Part shown: piece by piece, positions 34,088-44,340 of the stretch
How the letters are laid out: each line of letters begins with the position of its first letter
How positions within the stretch are numbered: position 1 is the stretch's first letter
Assembly (NCBI RefSeq): GCF_019303495.1
Contig: NZ_JAEVFI010000015.1
Coordinates: 116,422-180,421 of the forward strand
DNA from: Streptomyces sp. JJ66
Lineage (GTDB): Bacteria > Actinomycetota > Actinomycetes > Streptomycetales > Streptomycetaceae
DNA length: 64,000 bases
Direction of reading: 5' to 3'
Notes under the pieces: model-generated
What the model was told of the DNA's origin: nothing
Database searches by the model: none
The model's input: only the letters and a program-made list of their open reading frames with translations
Program-made: the position numbers and the translations under genes

Positions 34088-35065
34088 GTGGAGCTGGAAG
34101 TCAGGCACCTCCGGGCCCTGTGCGCCATCGCCGACGCCGGCAGCGTCCGCGCGGCGGCCCGGCAGCTCGGCATGACCCAGCCCTCGTTGACCACCCAGCT
34201 GCGGCGCATCGAACACGCCTTAGGCGGGCGGCTGTTCGTCCGTGAGCGCAGCGGCAGCAGGCCCACCACGCTCGGGCGGACCGTGCTGAGCCGGGCCCGG
34301 CCCATCGTCGCCGAGATGGCCGCGCTCGTCACCGAGGCCCAGGAGACGGTGCGCCGGGACGGTGAGGCGCGGCTGCGGATCGGCAGCACCGGCAGCACCG
34401 GCACGCGAACCGTTGTCGGCTGGCTGCGCCGACTCCAGACCCGCTACCCGGAGGTGGACACCAGCCTCCACGTCGAGCCGTCCGCCAACGCCCTGCTCCA
34501 GCTGGTGGACGCCGGTCAGCTCGACGTCGTGTTCGTGCACGAGGTGGCCGGGTGCCCGCTGCGCGTCCCGCCCGGACTGGAGCAGCGCGTGCTGACCGAC
34601 CGCGAACCGCAGTTCGTGGCGCTGTCCGCCGACCACCCGGCCGCGTCCGGCGACGGGCCGCTGAAGCTGGCCCACCTGGCCGGTGACCGCTGGATGGTCG
34701 ATCCCGCCGCCGACGGCGAGTGGGACGGCCTGCGCCGCGTCTTCGCCAGCGCCGGACTCAACCCAAAGGTGACCCTGGGCGACTACATGACCGGCTGGGA
34801 ACTGCTCGCGGCCGGTGAGGTGGTCATCCCGTGCCAGCCCAGCACCCGGGAGCGTCCCGGCGTGCTGATCCGCCAGCTGGCCGGTGACCCGCTCAGCGTC
34901 CGGCTGTTCCTCGCCTCCCGCCCCGGCCCGGTGCCCGGCACCGACCTCGACATCGACATCGACGAGATCTTCACCGACCTGCGCGCCGAGTACGTGCGCG
35001 TGGCCCGCGAGTCACCGGCGTACAGCGCCTGGCTGACCGAGCACGGCAGCCCCTTGGTGGCCTGA
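34088..35065 (+). CDS. LysR-family regulator with a TTA codon
   Basis: 325 residues. The N-terminal winged helix is LRALCAIADAGSVRAAARQL and MTQPSLTTQLRRIEHALGG; the C-terminal effector domain starts near LRIGSTGSTGTRTVVGWL. Leu45 is encoded by TTA (34220-34222), the rare codon read by the bldA tRNA in Streptomyces and concentrated in developmental and secondary-metabolism genes. I saw no other in-frame TTA in the window. The mRNA looks leaderless. It is directly upstream of a secreted subtilase on the same strand, a plausible target, with palindromes in the gap. Confidence 0.93.
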   Translation: MELEVRHLRALCAIADAGSVRAAARQLGMTQPSLTTQLRRIEHALGGRLFVRERSGSRPTTLGRTVLSRARPIVAEMAALVTEAQETVRRDGEARLRIGSTGSTGTRTVVGWLRRLQTRYPEVDTSLHVEPSANALLQLVDAGQLDVVFVHEVAGCPLRVPPGLEQRVLTDREPQFVALSADHPAASGDGPLKLAHLAGDRWMVDPAADGEWDGLRRVFASAGLNPKVTLGDYMTGWELLAAGEVVIPCQPSTRERPGVLIRQLAGDPLSVRLFLASRPGPVPGTDLDIDIDEIFTDLRAEYVRVARESPAYSAWLTEHGSPLVA

Positions 35066-35069
35066 ACCT

Positions 35070-35083
35070 CACTCGTACGAGTG
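35070..35083. promoter_or_regulatory. Perfect 14-bp palindrome
   Basis: CACTCGTACGAGTG, immediately after the LysR stop and 116 bases before the protease start. Could be an operator for the LysR or another regulator. Confidence 0.4.
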
Positions 35084-35109
35084 GCCGGGCTCAAGGGAGA
35101 GCCGCGTCG

Positions 35110-35124
35110 CTGACGAAAAGTCAG
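35110..35124. other. Short perfect hairpin
   Basis: CTGAC-GAAAA-GTCAG, between the LysR gene and the protease. It may be a weak terminator or a 5' leader structure. Confidence 0.4.
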
Positions 35125-35198
35125 AAGAACGGCCGGTCGGGCGTGGCAGCGACAGGGCGCGTCCGGCCCGGCCGTGACCCCGCATGAGAGAGGCGCTG

Positions 35199-36518
<1,320 letters not shown>

Positions 36519-36894
36519 CCCCCCGCCGAGCCCGCCCCCACCACCCCGGGCCACCATCCCCGGGACGGGAAGGGGGCGGACGCCAGCCCCACCCGGGAGG
36601 GAGGAGCGCCGCAGCACATGACCGCTCCTCCCTCCCCACACCACGACCCCCGTGCCGGACCCCGAAACCCAGATCACGCCTCCGCGCTCATCGGCTGCGG
36701 TGTGAGCGTCAAACAGGGGCAGTGCGTCCTCAGGCACGCGTCCGCCGTCATCACGTGCGGATTACGCGCACCTGCGGCCGGGGGAAGACAGACCGCACCC
36801 GGGCCGTCGTGGACGCCGTGGTGGGCGGCCCGCGGACCGGGTGCGGACAGCTCAGCGGTCGGCCTGCGGAAGTGCAGGTCAAACCGCCTGGGGA
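36519..36894. other. Intergenic region between convergent protease and sodN genes
   Basis: 376 bases with a strong hairpin (36595-36636). Otherwise nothing recognisable. Confidence 0.5.
36595..36636. terminator. Terminator after the subtilase gene
   Basis: GGGAGGGAGGAGCG (36595-36608) pairs perfectly over 14 bp with CGCTCCTCCCTCCC (36623-36636); 14-base loop. Confidence 0.75.
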
Positions 36895-37290
36895 TCAAGC
36901 CTTCTTGGTCTCCCAGAAGATCTTGTCGATCTGGGCGATGTAGTCCAGGGCCTTCTGGCCGGTGGCCGGGTCGGCGGAGCCCTTGGCGGCGGACAGCGCC
37001 TTGAGGGCGTCGTTCACCAGCTGGTGCAGCTCCGGGTACTTCTCGAAGTGCGGCGGCTTGAAGTAGTCGCTCCACAGCACCGAGACGTGGTGCTTGGCGA
37101 GCTCCGCGCGCTCTTCCTTGATGGTGGTGGCCCGGGCCCGGTAGTGCGGGTCCTCGTTGGCCTGGTACTTCTCCTGGATGGCCTTGACGGACTCCGCCTC
37201 GATGCGGGCCTGGGCCGGGTCGTAGACGCCGCACGGCAGGTCGCAGTGGGCGCTGACCTTCACCGTCGGGGCGAACAGGCGGGAAAGCAT
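36895..37290 (-). CDS. sodN: Nickel superoxide dismutase
   Basis: 131 residues, the normal length. The precursor carries a 14-residue leader; cleavage before His15 exposes the Ni-hook HCDLPCGVYDP, in which the new N-terminal His1, Cys2 and Cys6 bind nickel. The rest is the four-helix bundle (IEAESVKAIQEKYQANEDPH, LWSDYFKPPHFEKYPELHQL). Intracellular removal of superoxide. ATG 37290 follows GAGGAGG. It is divergent from the maturation protease gene sodX. In Streptomyces, Ni availability affects sodN indirectly through the Nur-sodF system; I saw no Nur box here. Confidence 0.98.
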   Translation of the reverse strand: MLSRLFAPTVKVSAHCDLPCGVYDPAQARIEAESVKAIQEKYQANEDPHYRARATTIKEERAELAKHHVSVLWSDYFKPPHFEKYPELHQLVNDALKALSAAKGSADPATGQKALDYIAQIDKIFWETKKA

Positions 37291-37413
37291 GAAGCTGGGC
37301 CTCCTCGTGATCGTCTTCTCTCGTGCGAGATTACTCCCTGAGGGGTTGGTTTTCTCGCGCGGGCCCGGGGGATTAGGGCGAAAGTCCGAGTACGGGGCCG
37401 GGGCGTTCGGAGG

Positions 37414-37815
37414 ATGAGACGGAAGGGCGGCGGAATCGTGGGGCGGATCGGGCTCGCGGAGGTGTCGAACCCGTCGATGCTGCCGACGCTGCGGCCAGGG
37501 GACCGGCTGCTGCTGCGGTACGGGGCGCCGGTGCGGCCCGGCCACGTGGTGGTGCTGCGGCACCCGTTCCAGCATGACCTGCTCATCGTCAAGCGGGCGG
37601 TGGAGCGGCGGGCGGACGGCTGGTGGGTGCGCGGTGACAATCCGCATGCGTCCAATGACAGCCGGGAGTTCGGGGTCGTGCCGGAGGAACTGGTGCTCGC
37701 GCGGGCGTCGCTGCGGCTGCGCTCGCCCCGTGGGGTTCAGCGCTCGCCCGGCTCGCTGGCGGGCTGGGCCTTCTCGGCGGTACGGCCGCTCTCCAGGCGC
37801 TTGCGGGCCCGGTAG
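37414..37815 (+). CDS. sodX: Nickel-type superoxide dismutase maturation protease (S26-like)
   Basis: 133 residues, signal-peptidase-like. The catalytic Ser lies in NPSMLPTLRPGDRLLLR and the general-base Lys in LLIVKRAVERR; WWVRGDNPHASNDSREFG is the conserved box E region. It removes the SodN leader so that the nickel hook can form. Divergent from sodN, with 123 bases between starts. Its 3' end overlaps the convergent CGNR gene by 79 bases, so the last 26 codons are antisense to that gene. Confidence 0.95.
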   Translation: MRRKGGGIVGRIGLAEVSNPSMLPTLRPGDRLLLRYGAPVRPGHVVVLRHPFQHDLLIVKRAVERRADGWWVRGDNPHASNDSREFGVVPEELVLARASLRLRSPRGVQRSPGSLAGWAFSAVRPLSRRLRAR

Positions 37816-38348
37816 GCGGCGACGTTGGCGCGGGTGGCGCAGCGGTCGGAGCAGTAGCGCCGGGAACGGTTGGTGGAGGTGTCCAGGTAGGCGTGGCGGC
37901 ACGGGTAGGCCTCGCACACCCCGAGCCGGTCCACGCCGAGGTCGGTGAGGCTGAACGCCAGGCCCATGGCGGCGACGGCGGCGTAGGCGGCGCCCGCGCT
38001 GGCGGCGTTGTCGGCGAGGTGCATGTGCCACTTGGGGTTGCCGTCCTCGTCGCGGTAGTCGTGCCCGGCGATCTGCGGGCTGCACGGGTACTCCATGAGC
38101 AGGGCGTTCAGCAGGTCCACCGCGCGCACCTCGTCGGTTTCGGCGGCGGCGGCGAAGACCGCGCGCAGCCGGGTGCGGACGCCGCGCAGCCGGGTCACGT
38201 CCGCGTCGGTGGCCCGGGCGGCCAGTTTGGTGGTGTCGGCGAGGAGTTCGCGCACGGCGTCCGCGGTGGTGAGGGTGTCGATGCCGCGCCGCGGTTCCTC
38301 GGTGTTGACGAGCCGCACAGCGAAGTCCGCGTAATAGGTCAGTTCCAC
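37737..38348 (-). CDS. CGNR zinc-finger (ABATE domain) transcriptional regulator
   Basis: 203 residues. An N-terminal ABATE-like helical domain precedes a C-terminal zinc finger: CEAYPCRHAYLDTSTNRSRR followed by YCSDRCATRANVAAYRARKR. The pattern Cys-x4-Cys...Cys-x3-Cys with CATRANVAAYR is the CGNR finger, here CSDR for the canonical CGNR. Presumed DNA-binding regulator; target unknown. GTG 38348 has AAGGA upstream. The overlap with sodX suggests convergent transcription that could interfere. Confidence 0.93.
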   Translation of the reverse strand: MELTYYADFAVRLVNTEEPRRGIDTLTTADAVRELLADTTKLAARATDADVTRLRGVRTRLRAVFAAAAETDEVRAVDLLNALLMEYPCSPQIAGHDYRDEDGNPKWHMHLADNAASAGAAYAAVAAMGLAFSLTDLGVDRLGVCEAYPCRHAYLDTSTNRSRRYCSDRCATRANVAAYRARKRLESGRTAEKAQPASEPGER

Positions 38349-38395
38349 TTGTGATCCTTACGGCTCGGGAGGTACGGTGTGATCCGGTAACGGTA

Positions 38396-38421
38396 AGGGC
38401 TGCCTCTCGGTGCAGCCTATT
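38396..38421. other. Hairpin in the leader of the methyltransferase gene
   Basis: GGCTGC/GCAGCC stem with an 8-base loop, with partly matching TAA/TTA flanks, about 20 bases before GTG 38439 and between two divergent starts. Possible operator. Confidence 0.4.
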
Positions 38422-38438
38422 ACGCAGGGAGGGTAACC

Positions 38439-39212
38439 GTGGCGGAAACCGGAGCACGCACCGACTGGCAGACCTGGCAGCGCACCTGGGACCGGCAGCA
38501 GGAGTGGTACCTGCCGGACCGCGAGGAGCGCTTCCGCGTCATGCTCGACACCGTCGAAGCCCTCGGCGGCCCCCGGCCCCGCGTGCTGGACCTGGCCTGC
38601 GGCACCGGCAGTATCTCCGATCGGCTGCTCACCCGCTTCCCCGAGGCGCGCAGCACCGGCGTCGATCTGGACCCCGCGCTGCTCACCATCGCGCGCGGCA
38701 CGTTCGCCGGAGACGGGCGGGTGGAGTTCGTCAGCGCGGACCTGCGGCAGCCGGACTGGACCGGGCGGCTGCCGCACCGCTCCTACGACGCCGTTCTCAC
38801 CGCCACCGCCCTGCACTGGCTGCGCACGGACGAACTGGCCACGCTCTACGGCCAGTTGGCGGGCGTCGTGCGGGAAGGGGGCGTGTTCCTCAACGCCGAC
38901 CACATGCCCGACCCGGACACCCCGCGCATCGACGCCGCGATGCACGCCTTCGACAAGGCGCGGCGCGAGCGGGAGAAGGCGCGCGGGACCCAGGACTGGA
39001 CGGGCTGGTGGCGCCAGGCCGCCGCCGACCCGGCGCTGGCTGACGCCGTCGCTGAGCGGGATCGCCTCTTCGGCGCCCCGGCCAGCGATCACAGCGACGG
39101 GCAGCTGCAGTCCCCGGCCTGGCACGCCCGCACCCTGCGGGACGCCGGTTTCGCCGAGGCCCGCACGGTCTGGGCCTCGCCCCACGACGCGATGGTCGCC
39201 GCGCTCCGTTAG
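38439..39212 (+). CDS. Class I SAM-dependent methyltransferase
   Basis: 257 residues. SAM motif I is VLDLACGTGSISDRLL, the acidic loop end of beta2 is TGVDLDPALL, and YDAVLTATALHWL matches the UbiE/Methyltransf_25 family. The N-terminus WQTWQRTWDRQQEWYLPDRE resembles small-molecule methyltransferases. No substrate can be assigned. GTG 39439 is not used; GTG 38439 follows GGGAGGG. Divergent from the CGNR gene, which may regulate it (inference). Confidence 0.9.
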   Translation: MAETGARTDWQTWQRTWDRQQEWYLPDREERFRVMLDTVEALGGPRPRVLDLACGTGSISDRLLTRFPEARSTGVDLDPALLTIARGTFAGDGRVEFVSADLRQPDWTGRLPHRSYDAVLTATALHWLRTDELATLYGQLAGVVREGGVFLNADHMPDPDTPRIDAAMHAFDKARREREKARGTQDWTGWWRQAAADPALADAVAERDRLFGAPASDHSDGQLQSPAWHARTLRDAGFAEARTVWASPHDAMVAALR

Positions 39213-39524
39213 CTCCAGTGTGCCGGGGCGGCCCCTCGCAGCCGCCGGAGCCTCGCCGCCAGGGTGCGCGTTGGCTTCAGGCACCCCTCGGCTGGGCCCT
39301 CGCCGGGCGGCGTTCGGGAAGGCGTGCCCCCTTCCCACGCTGCCCGGGGAGCTCGGCGCTTGACCAGGGGAGAAGTACCGGGAGGCCGGAGGGGCCGGGC
39401 GTAGTGGCCCGGCCCCTTCGGGGTGATGCTGTCCTGTGCCCGGGTTCCGCCGCGACGGCGGAGAACCGCGGCGGACCGGCGGGATGCCCGCGGGCACCCG
39501 CGGGTGCCTGCGCTGGCGGACGCG
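39213..39524. other. Intergenic region with bidirectional terminator
   Basis: 312 bases between convergent genes. Apart from the hairpin at 39391-39416 nothing is evident. Confidence 0.5.
39391..39416. terminator. Bidirectional terminator
   Basis: GGGGCCGGGC (39391-39400) and GCCCGGCCCC (39407-39416) form a perfect 10-bp stem with a 6-base loop between convergent genes. Confidence 0.75.
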
Positions 39525-40721
39525 CTACCGGCGGGCGACGCCCTCCAGCCGGGCGGCGGCGGCGACGGCGGCGGTGACGGCGGGCGCCACGCGCTCGTCG
39601 AACGGGGACGGGATAACGCGGTCCGCGCTCAGCTCGTCGGCGACCACGGCGGCCAGTGCCTCGGCCGCGGCCAGCTTCATGCCCTCGGTGATGCTGGTCG
39701 CGCGCACCTGCATGGCCCCGGCGAAGACGCCGGGGAAGGCCAGCACGTTGTTGATCTGGTTCGGGTAGTCGCTACGCCCCGTGGCCACCACGGCCGCGTG
39801 CTGGTGCGCGACGTCCGGGTGGATCTCCGGGTTCGGGTTGGCCATGGCGAAGATGAACGCGCCCGGGGCCATCGTGGCCACCGCGGACTCGGGCACCGTG
39901 CCGCCGCTGACGCCGATGAACACGTTCGCGCCGTCCAGCGCCGTCTCCAGCGAGCCGCTCAGGTTCGCCCGGTTGGTGTACCCGGCCAGCTCGCGTTTGA
40001 CGGAGTTCAGGTCCTCGCGGTCCTGGGAGACGATGCCCTTGCGGTCGCAGACGGTGACATCGCCGATGCCCGCCTCGATCAGGATCTTGGCGATGGCGAC
40101 ACCGGCCGCACCGGCGCCGGAGATCACCGCCCGCAGCTGGCCGAGGTCGGCGCCCGTCAGCCGGGCGGCGTTGCGCAGGGCGGCGAGGGTGACGATGGCG
40201 GTGCCGTGCTGGTCGTCGTGGAAGACGGGGATGTCCAGCCGCTCCTTGAGCCGCTCCTCGATCTCGAAGCAGCGCGGGGCGGAGATGTCCTCCAGGTTGA
40301 CGCCGCCGAAGGAGGGCGCGAGCCGCACGACCGTGTCCACGATCTCGTCGGTGTCCTGGGTGTCCAGCGCGATCGGCACCGCGTCCACGCCGCCGAACTG
40401 CTTGAACAGGATGGCCTTGCCCTCCATCACCGGAAGCGACGCCTCCGGGCCGATGTCGCCCAGGCCGAGCACCGCGCTGCCGTCCGTGACGACGGCGACG
40501 ACCTGCGACTTCCAGGTGTAGTCGTGCACCAGCTCCGGCTGCTCCGCGATGGCGCTGCACACCTTGGCCACGCCTGGCGTGTAGGCGAGGGAAAGGTCGG
40601 CGGTGTCCCGGACCGGAACGGTCGCCCGCACCGCCATCTTGCCGCCGCGATGCAGTGCGAAGGCCGGATCGATCGCGTCGTCGGCCAGCTCTCCCTGCGG
40701 ATTGACGATCTCCGCTGCCAC
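39525..40721 (-). CDS. Malic enzyme (oxaloacetate-decarboxylating)
   Basis: 398 residues, the short bacterial form without a phosphotransacetylase domain. LSLAYTPGVAKVC is the N-terminal signature, FHDDQHGTAIVTLAALRNA holds the metal-binding Asp pair, and VISGAGAAGVAIAKILIEAG is the dinucleotide-binding loop. It converts malate to pyruvate and CO2 with NAD(P)H. S. coelicolor has an NADP enzyme at the corresponding locus (from memory), and cofactor choice cannot be proven here. GTG 40721 follows AAGGGG. Confidence 0.94.
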   Translation of the reverse strand: MAAEIVNPQGELADDAIDPAFALHRGGKMAVRATVPVRDTADLSLAYTPGVAKVCSAIAEQPELVHDYTWKSQVVAVVTDGSAVLGLGDIGPEASLPVMEGKAILFKQFGGVDAVPIALDTQDTDEIVDTVVRLAPSFGGVNLEDISAPRCFEIEERLKERLDIPVFHDDQHGTAIVTLAALRNAARLTGADLGQLRAVISGAGAAGVAIAKILIEAGIGDVTVCDRKGIVSQDREDLNSVKRELAGYTNRANLSGSLETALDGANVFIGVSGGTVPESAVATMAPGAFIFAMANPNPEIHPDVAHQHAAVVATGRSDYPNQINNVLAFPGVFAGAMQVRATSITEGMKLAAAEALAAVVADELSADRVIPSPFDERVAPAVTAAVAAAARLEGVARR

Positions 40722-41279
40722 TGTTGACCCCTTATTCCGAATAACTGCCGAGGGTACCGCTGCCTGGTTGAGGCGCGGGCGGAACCGCGTCCGTGTTTCC
40801 GTCGGGCGGTCGCCACCGTTCAGGAGGGAGGTACGGACGCCGGACGCGCCGCACACGCGTCCTTCAGTCCCCGGGTGAGGGGTGTAACAGCCCTTTGTAC
40901 CTGATGGCGGTAACCGCCACGAGTCGCTGCTGTCCGTCCTAGCAGCCCCTGCCGTACGGCGAGTGAACGACCCGGTGGGACGTATAGTGTGAATGCGACG
41001 AAAGGGCACGGGAGCGGCCATGGGATGAGAGCTGGGTTACTCGCGGGGTGGTGTGCGCGTGAGCAAGCTCTCAGTCTGTCCGGTCAGTGCTACGGAGTGT
41101 TCGTTCCCGCCCGGTCGGCGTCCGTTCTTCGTTCTCCGTTATCCGATTTTGATGTGCGTTCCCCCACGGGAGCCGTGTCCGGATGGCAAGATTCCAGGCA
41201 TTACGCAGGGTCGCGGCCCACGCAGACGTGCGTCGCCGCCCGCCGGAAACCCCCTCATCCCTCGCAGGAGGACCGCATC
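40722..41279. other. 558-bp upstream region of the amino-acid ABC operon
   Basis: Contains a TATAGT -10-like hexamer at 40983-40988 without a matching -35. Short open frames across 40989-41279 lack ribosome sites and a coherent composition and were not called. Probably holds the promoters for both divergent units. Confidence 0.45.
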
Positions 41280-42230
41280 ATGACCGCACGCCTCACCCGA
41301 CGTCCGTCCGCACGCCGTCGACTCGGCACGGCCGGAGCCATCGCGGTCACGGGTGCCCTGCTGCTCGCCGGCTGTGGCGATCAGACGGACGACGCCTCCG
41401 AGGGCGGCGACTCGGTCAAGCCGGAGAAGTCGGGCAACTCCGCACCCCTCTTCGGCGAGCTGCCCAAGGAGATACAGGAGGCCGGCGTCATCAACGTGGG
41501 CTCCGACATCGCCTACCCGCCCATCGAGTTCTTCGAGGGTGAGGAGATCACCGGCATCGACCCGGGGCTGGCCAAGGCCATGAGCGAGCAGCTCGGCGTC
41601 GAGCTGAAGTTCCAGGACGCCGCCTTCGACCAGCTGGTCATCGGCCTCAACTCCGACCGCTACGACATGGTCATGTCCGCCATGACGGACACCAAGGAGC
41701 GCCAGGAGGGCCAGAGCGAGGACGCCGAAGGAGGCGCGGACTTCGTCAACTACTTCAAGGCGGGCTCGGCCATCCTCGTCGAGAAGGGGAACCCGGAGGG
41801 CATCACGTCCCTGGATGACCTGTGCGGCCTGACGGTCGCCGCCCAGCGCGGCACGGCCAACGAGGCGCTGCTGAAGGAGCAGAACGACACGTGCGGTGAC
41901 GACAAGATCGAGCCGTTCATCGCCGACAAGGACACCGACTCCATCACCCAGCTCCAGACCGGCCGCGTGCAGGCCGTGATCACCGACTTCCCGGTAGCCA
42001 TCTACAACGAGAAGACCGCCGGCGGTGGCGACCGCTTCGAGGTCGTCGGTGACCAGATCGACGCCGCGCCCTACGGGATCGCCGTCAGCAAGGACGACAC
42101 CAAGCTGCGCGACGCCCTCCAGAAGGCCGTGCAGGCGATCATCGACAACGGTGAGTACGCCAAGGTCCTCAAGGAATGGAACGCCGAGGCAGGGGCTATC
42201 GAAGAGGCCACCGTCAACGCGGGCAAGTAA
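41280..42230 (+). CDS. Polar amino-acid ABC transporter substrate-binding lipoprotein
   Basis: 316 residues, solute-binding family 3. Twin-Arg-rich signal with lipobox LLAGC (Cys32). The mature domain includes INVGSDIAYPPIEFFEGEEI and RYDMVMSAMTDTKERQE, typical of glutamate/glutamine/basic amino-acid binders. ATG 41280 follows CAGGAGG. First of three genes encoding a complete importer. The ligand is not determined by sequence. Confidence 0.94.
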   Translation: MTARLTRRPSARRRLGTAGAIAVTGALLLAGCGDQTDDASEGGDSVKPEKSGNSAPLFGELPKEIQEAGVINVGSDIAYPPIEFFEGEEITGIDPGLAKAMSEQLGVELKFQDAAFDQLVIGLNSDRYDMVMSAMTDTKERQEGQSEDAEGGADFVNYFKAGSAILVEKGNPEGITSLDDLCGLTVAAQRGTANEALLKEQNDTCGDDKIEPFIADKDTDSITQLQTGRVQAVITDFPVAIYNEKTAGGGDRFEVVGDQIDAAPYGIAVSKDDTKLRDALQKAVQAIIDNGEYAKVLKEWNAEAGAIEEATVNAGK

Positions 42231-42276
42231 CACGCTTCCCGGCAGCCCCACCGCACCCGACTGAGGCAGTACTCCC

Positions 42277-43434
42277 GTGAGCGAACCACACGCCAAGGCC
42301 GGTCAGCCGACACAGGCTGACCACGCCAGGCAGGCCGACCAGGCCGAGAACAACACCGGCACCACCACGCCGGACGGCGCACCCGCCAAGGGCGACGCCA
42401 CGACAACCACCGCGAAGACCCCGGTGGCCAAGCCCGACACCAAGGCCGACACCAAGCCCACGCGAACCGGCACGGCAGCGGACCCGGTGTCGGTCACCAA
42501 GGAGCCCGGTATGGGGGGCGAGGGTCAGCCGCCCGCTCCGCCGGCCGCGATCAAGGCCATCCCCGTGCGGCACTACGGCCGCTGGATCGGAGCGGCACTG
42601 GTCATCGCCCTCCTCGGCGCCGTCGTCCTCGCCTTCGCGAACGGCGACATCGACTGGGACGTCGTCGGCGAGCGGCTGATCGACGGCACCTTCGTCGGCC
42701 CGGCCTGGGAGACGCTCAAGATCAGCGTCTACGCGATGCTCATCGGCGTGGTGCTCGGCACCGTGCTGGCGGTCATGCGGCTGTCGTCCAACCCGGTGCT
42801 GTCCGCCGTCTCCTGGGCCTACATCTGGTTCTTCCGCGGTACGCCGGTCCTCGTCCAGCTGCTGCTGTGGTTCAACCTCTCGCTCGTCTTCAACGAGGTG
42901 AACCTCGGGCCGATCTACAAGAACGAGATGAACGACGTGATGACGCCGTTCGTCGCGGCGCTGCTGGCCCTCGGCCTGAACGAGGCCGCCTACATGGCGG
43001 AGATCAGCCGGGCGGGCATCCAGTCCGTGGACCACGGGCAGACCGAGGCCGCGCACGCGCTGGGCATGAACGGCGCCAGGACCATGCGGCGCATCGTGCT
43101 GCCGCAGGCCATGCGCGTGATCATCCCGCCGACGGGCAACGAGTTCATCAACATGCTCAAGACCTCGTCGCTGGCGTTCGTCATCGCCTATCAAGAGCTG
43201 TTCTACGTCAGCAAGAACATCGGCTCCACGACGCTGACGGTCATGGAGATGTTCATCGCCGTCTCCGTCTGGTACCTGCTGATGACCACCGTGTTCAGCA
43301 TCGGCCAGTACTACCTGGAACGGCACTACGCCAAGGGCGCCGACCGTGAGCTGCCGCCCACGCCGCTCCAGCGCCTGCGGGCCAACCTCACCTCCTTCCG
43401 CACGCCGAGCCAGGTGGGAGGTACCACCGTATGA
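42277..43434 (+). CDS. Amino-acid ABC transporter permease with a long N-terminal tail
   Basis: 385 residues, HisM/GlnP type. About 95 N-terminal residues are hydrophilic and low-complexity (Thr/Lys/Asp/Pro-rich, for example [20 protein letters not shown]), unusual for this family. The permease core starts at [20 protein letters not shown], and the EAA loop is [23 protein letters not shown] 42277 has only a weak ribosome site. The stop overlaps the ATPase ATG (ATGA). Confidence 0.93.
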   Translation: MSEPHAKAGQPTQADHARQADQAENNTGTTTPDGAPAKGDATTTTAKTPVAKPDTKADTKPTRTGTAADPVSVTKEPGMGGEGQPPAPPAAIKAIPVRHYGRWIGAALVIALLGAVVLAFANGDIDWDVVGERLIDGTFVGPAWETLKISVYAMLIGVVLGTVLAVMRLSSNPVLSAVSWAYIWFFRGTPVLVQLLLWFNLSLVFNEVNLGPIYKNEMNDVMTPFVAALLALGLNEAAYMAEISRAGIQSVDHGQTEAAHALGMNGARTMRRIVLPQAMRVIIPPTGNEFINMLKTSSLAFVIAYQELFYVSKNIGSTTLTVMEMFIAVSVWYLLMTTVFSIGQYYLERHYAKGADRELPPTPLQRLRANLTSFRTPSQVGGTTV

Positions 43435-44213
43435 GCAGCATCAGCGAGACCACCCGGCCGATGGTGAAGGCCGAGCAGATCCACAAGGCCTTCGGGCACG
43501 TGGAGGTGCTCAAGGGCATCGACCTGGAGGTGGCGCCCCGGGAGGTGTTCTGCCTCGTCGGCCCGTCCGGCTCGGGTAAGTCCACCTTCCTGCGGTGCAT
43601 CAACCACCTGGAGAAGATCAACGCCGGGCGGCTGTACGTGGACGGGCAGCTCGTCGGCTACCGGCAGAAGGGCGACCGGCTCTACGAGCTGCGGGAGCGT
43701 GAGGTCGCGGCGCAGCGGCGGGACATCGGCATGGTGTTCCAGCGCTTCAACCTCTTCCCGCACATGACTGCGGTGGAGAACGTCATGGAGGCGCCGGTCC
43801 AGGTCAAGGGCGAGTCGAGGGCCGTGGCGCGCGCCCGGGCGGAGAAGCTGCTCGACCGCGTGGGCCTGGGCGACAAGATGCGCAACTACCCCGCCCAGCT
43901 CTCCGGTGGGCAGCAGCAGCGGGTGGCCATCGCCCGGGCGCTGGCCATGGAGCCCAAGCTGATGCTCTTCGACGAGCCCACCTCGGCGCTCGACCCGGAG
44001 CTGGTGGGCGAGGTGCTCGACGTCATGCGGGACCTGGCCACGGAGGGCATGACGATGATCGTCGTCACGCACGAGATGGGCTTCGCCCGCGAGGTGGGCG
44101 ATTCGCTCGTCTTCATGGACGGTGGCGTCGTCGTCGAATCCGGTCACCCGCGCGAGGTGCTGACCGACCCGCAGCATGAGCGCACCAAGGCCTTCCTGTC
44201 GAAGGTGCTCTGA
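43431..44213 (+). CDS. Amino-acid ABC transporter ATP-binding protein
   Basis: 260 residues. Walker [14 protein letters not shown], signature [16 protein letters not shown], Walker [13 protein letters not shown] and the switch His in VVTHEMGFA are all present. This GlnQ-like subunit powers uptake with the two upstream gene products. Its start overlaps the permease stop by four bases, so translation is coupled. The operon ends at a strong hairpin (44236-44268). Confidence 0.97.
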   Translation: MSSISETTRPMVKAEQIHKAFGHVEVLKGIDLEVAPREVFCLVGPSGSGKSTFLRCINHLEKINAGRLYVDGQLVGYRQKGDRLYELREREVAAQRRDIGMVFQRFNLFPHMTAVENVMEAPVQVKGESRAVARARAEKLLDRVGLGDKMRNYPAQLSGGQQQRVAIARALAMEPKLMLFDEPTSALDPELVGEVLDVMRDLATEGMTMIVVTHEMGFAREVGDSLVFMDGGVVVESGHPREVLTDPQHERTKAFLSKVL

Positions 44214-44235
44214 CCGCGCACGCGCAGCGGTACGC

Positions 44236-44268
44236 AGGGGCGGTACGGGCCAGGCCCGCACCGCCCCT
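44236..44268 (+). terminator. Terminator of the amino-acid ABC operon
   Basis: AGGGGCGGT-A-CGGGCC (44236-44251) pairs with GGCCCG-C-ACCGCCCCT (44253-44268), 15 paired bases with one mismatch and a one-base apparent loop that would open a few pairs. Confidence 0.75.
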
Positions 44269-44327
44269 TCGCGGGTGCGCGGCGCGTGTCACAGGTGCGG
44301 GCGGTTCCGCAGCGGGGCGGCGCGGCG

Positions 44328-44333
44328 TAGCTT
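44328..44333 (+). promoter_or_regulatory. -10 element of a leaderless transcript
   Basis: TAGCTT lies 7 bases before ATG 44341 with no ribosome site. Confidence 0.45.
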
Positions 44334-44340
44334 GAGGATC

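Noticed and set aside
40989..41279. Upstream extension of the amino-acid binding protein as a longer or separate gene
   Set aside because: The ATG at 41280 has a strong ribosome site and starts a normal lipoprotein signal; the upstream frame has no family match.
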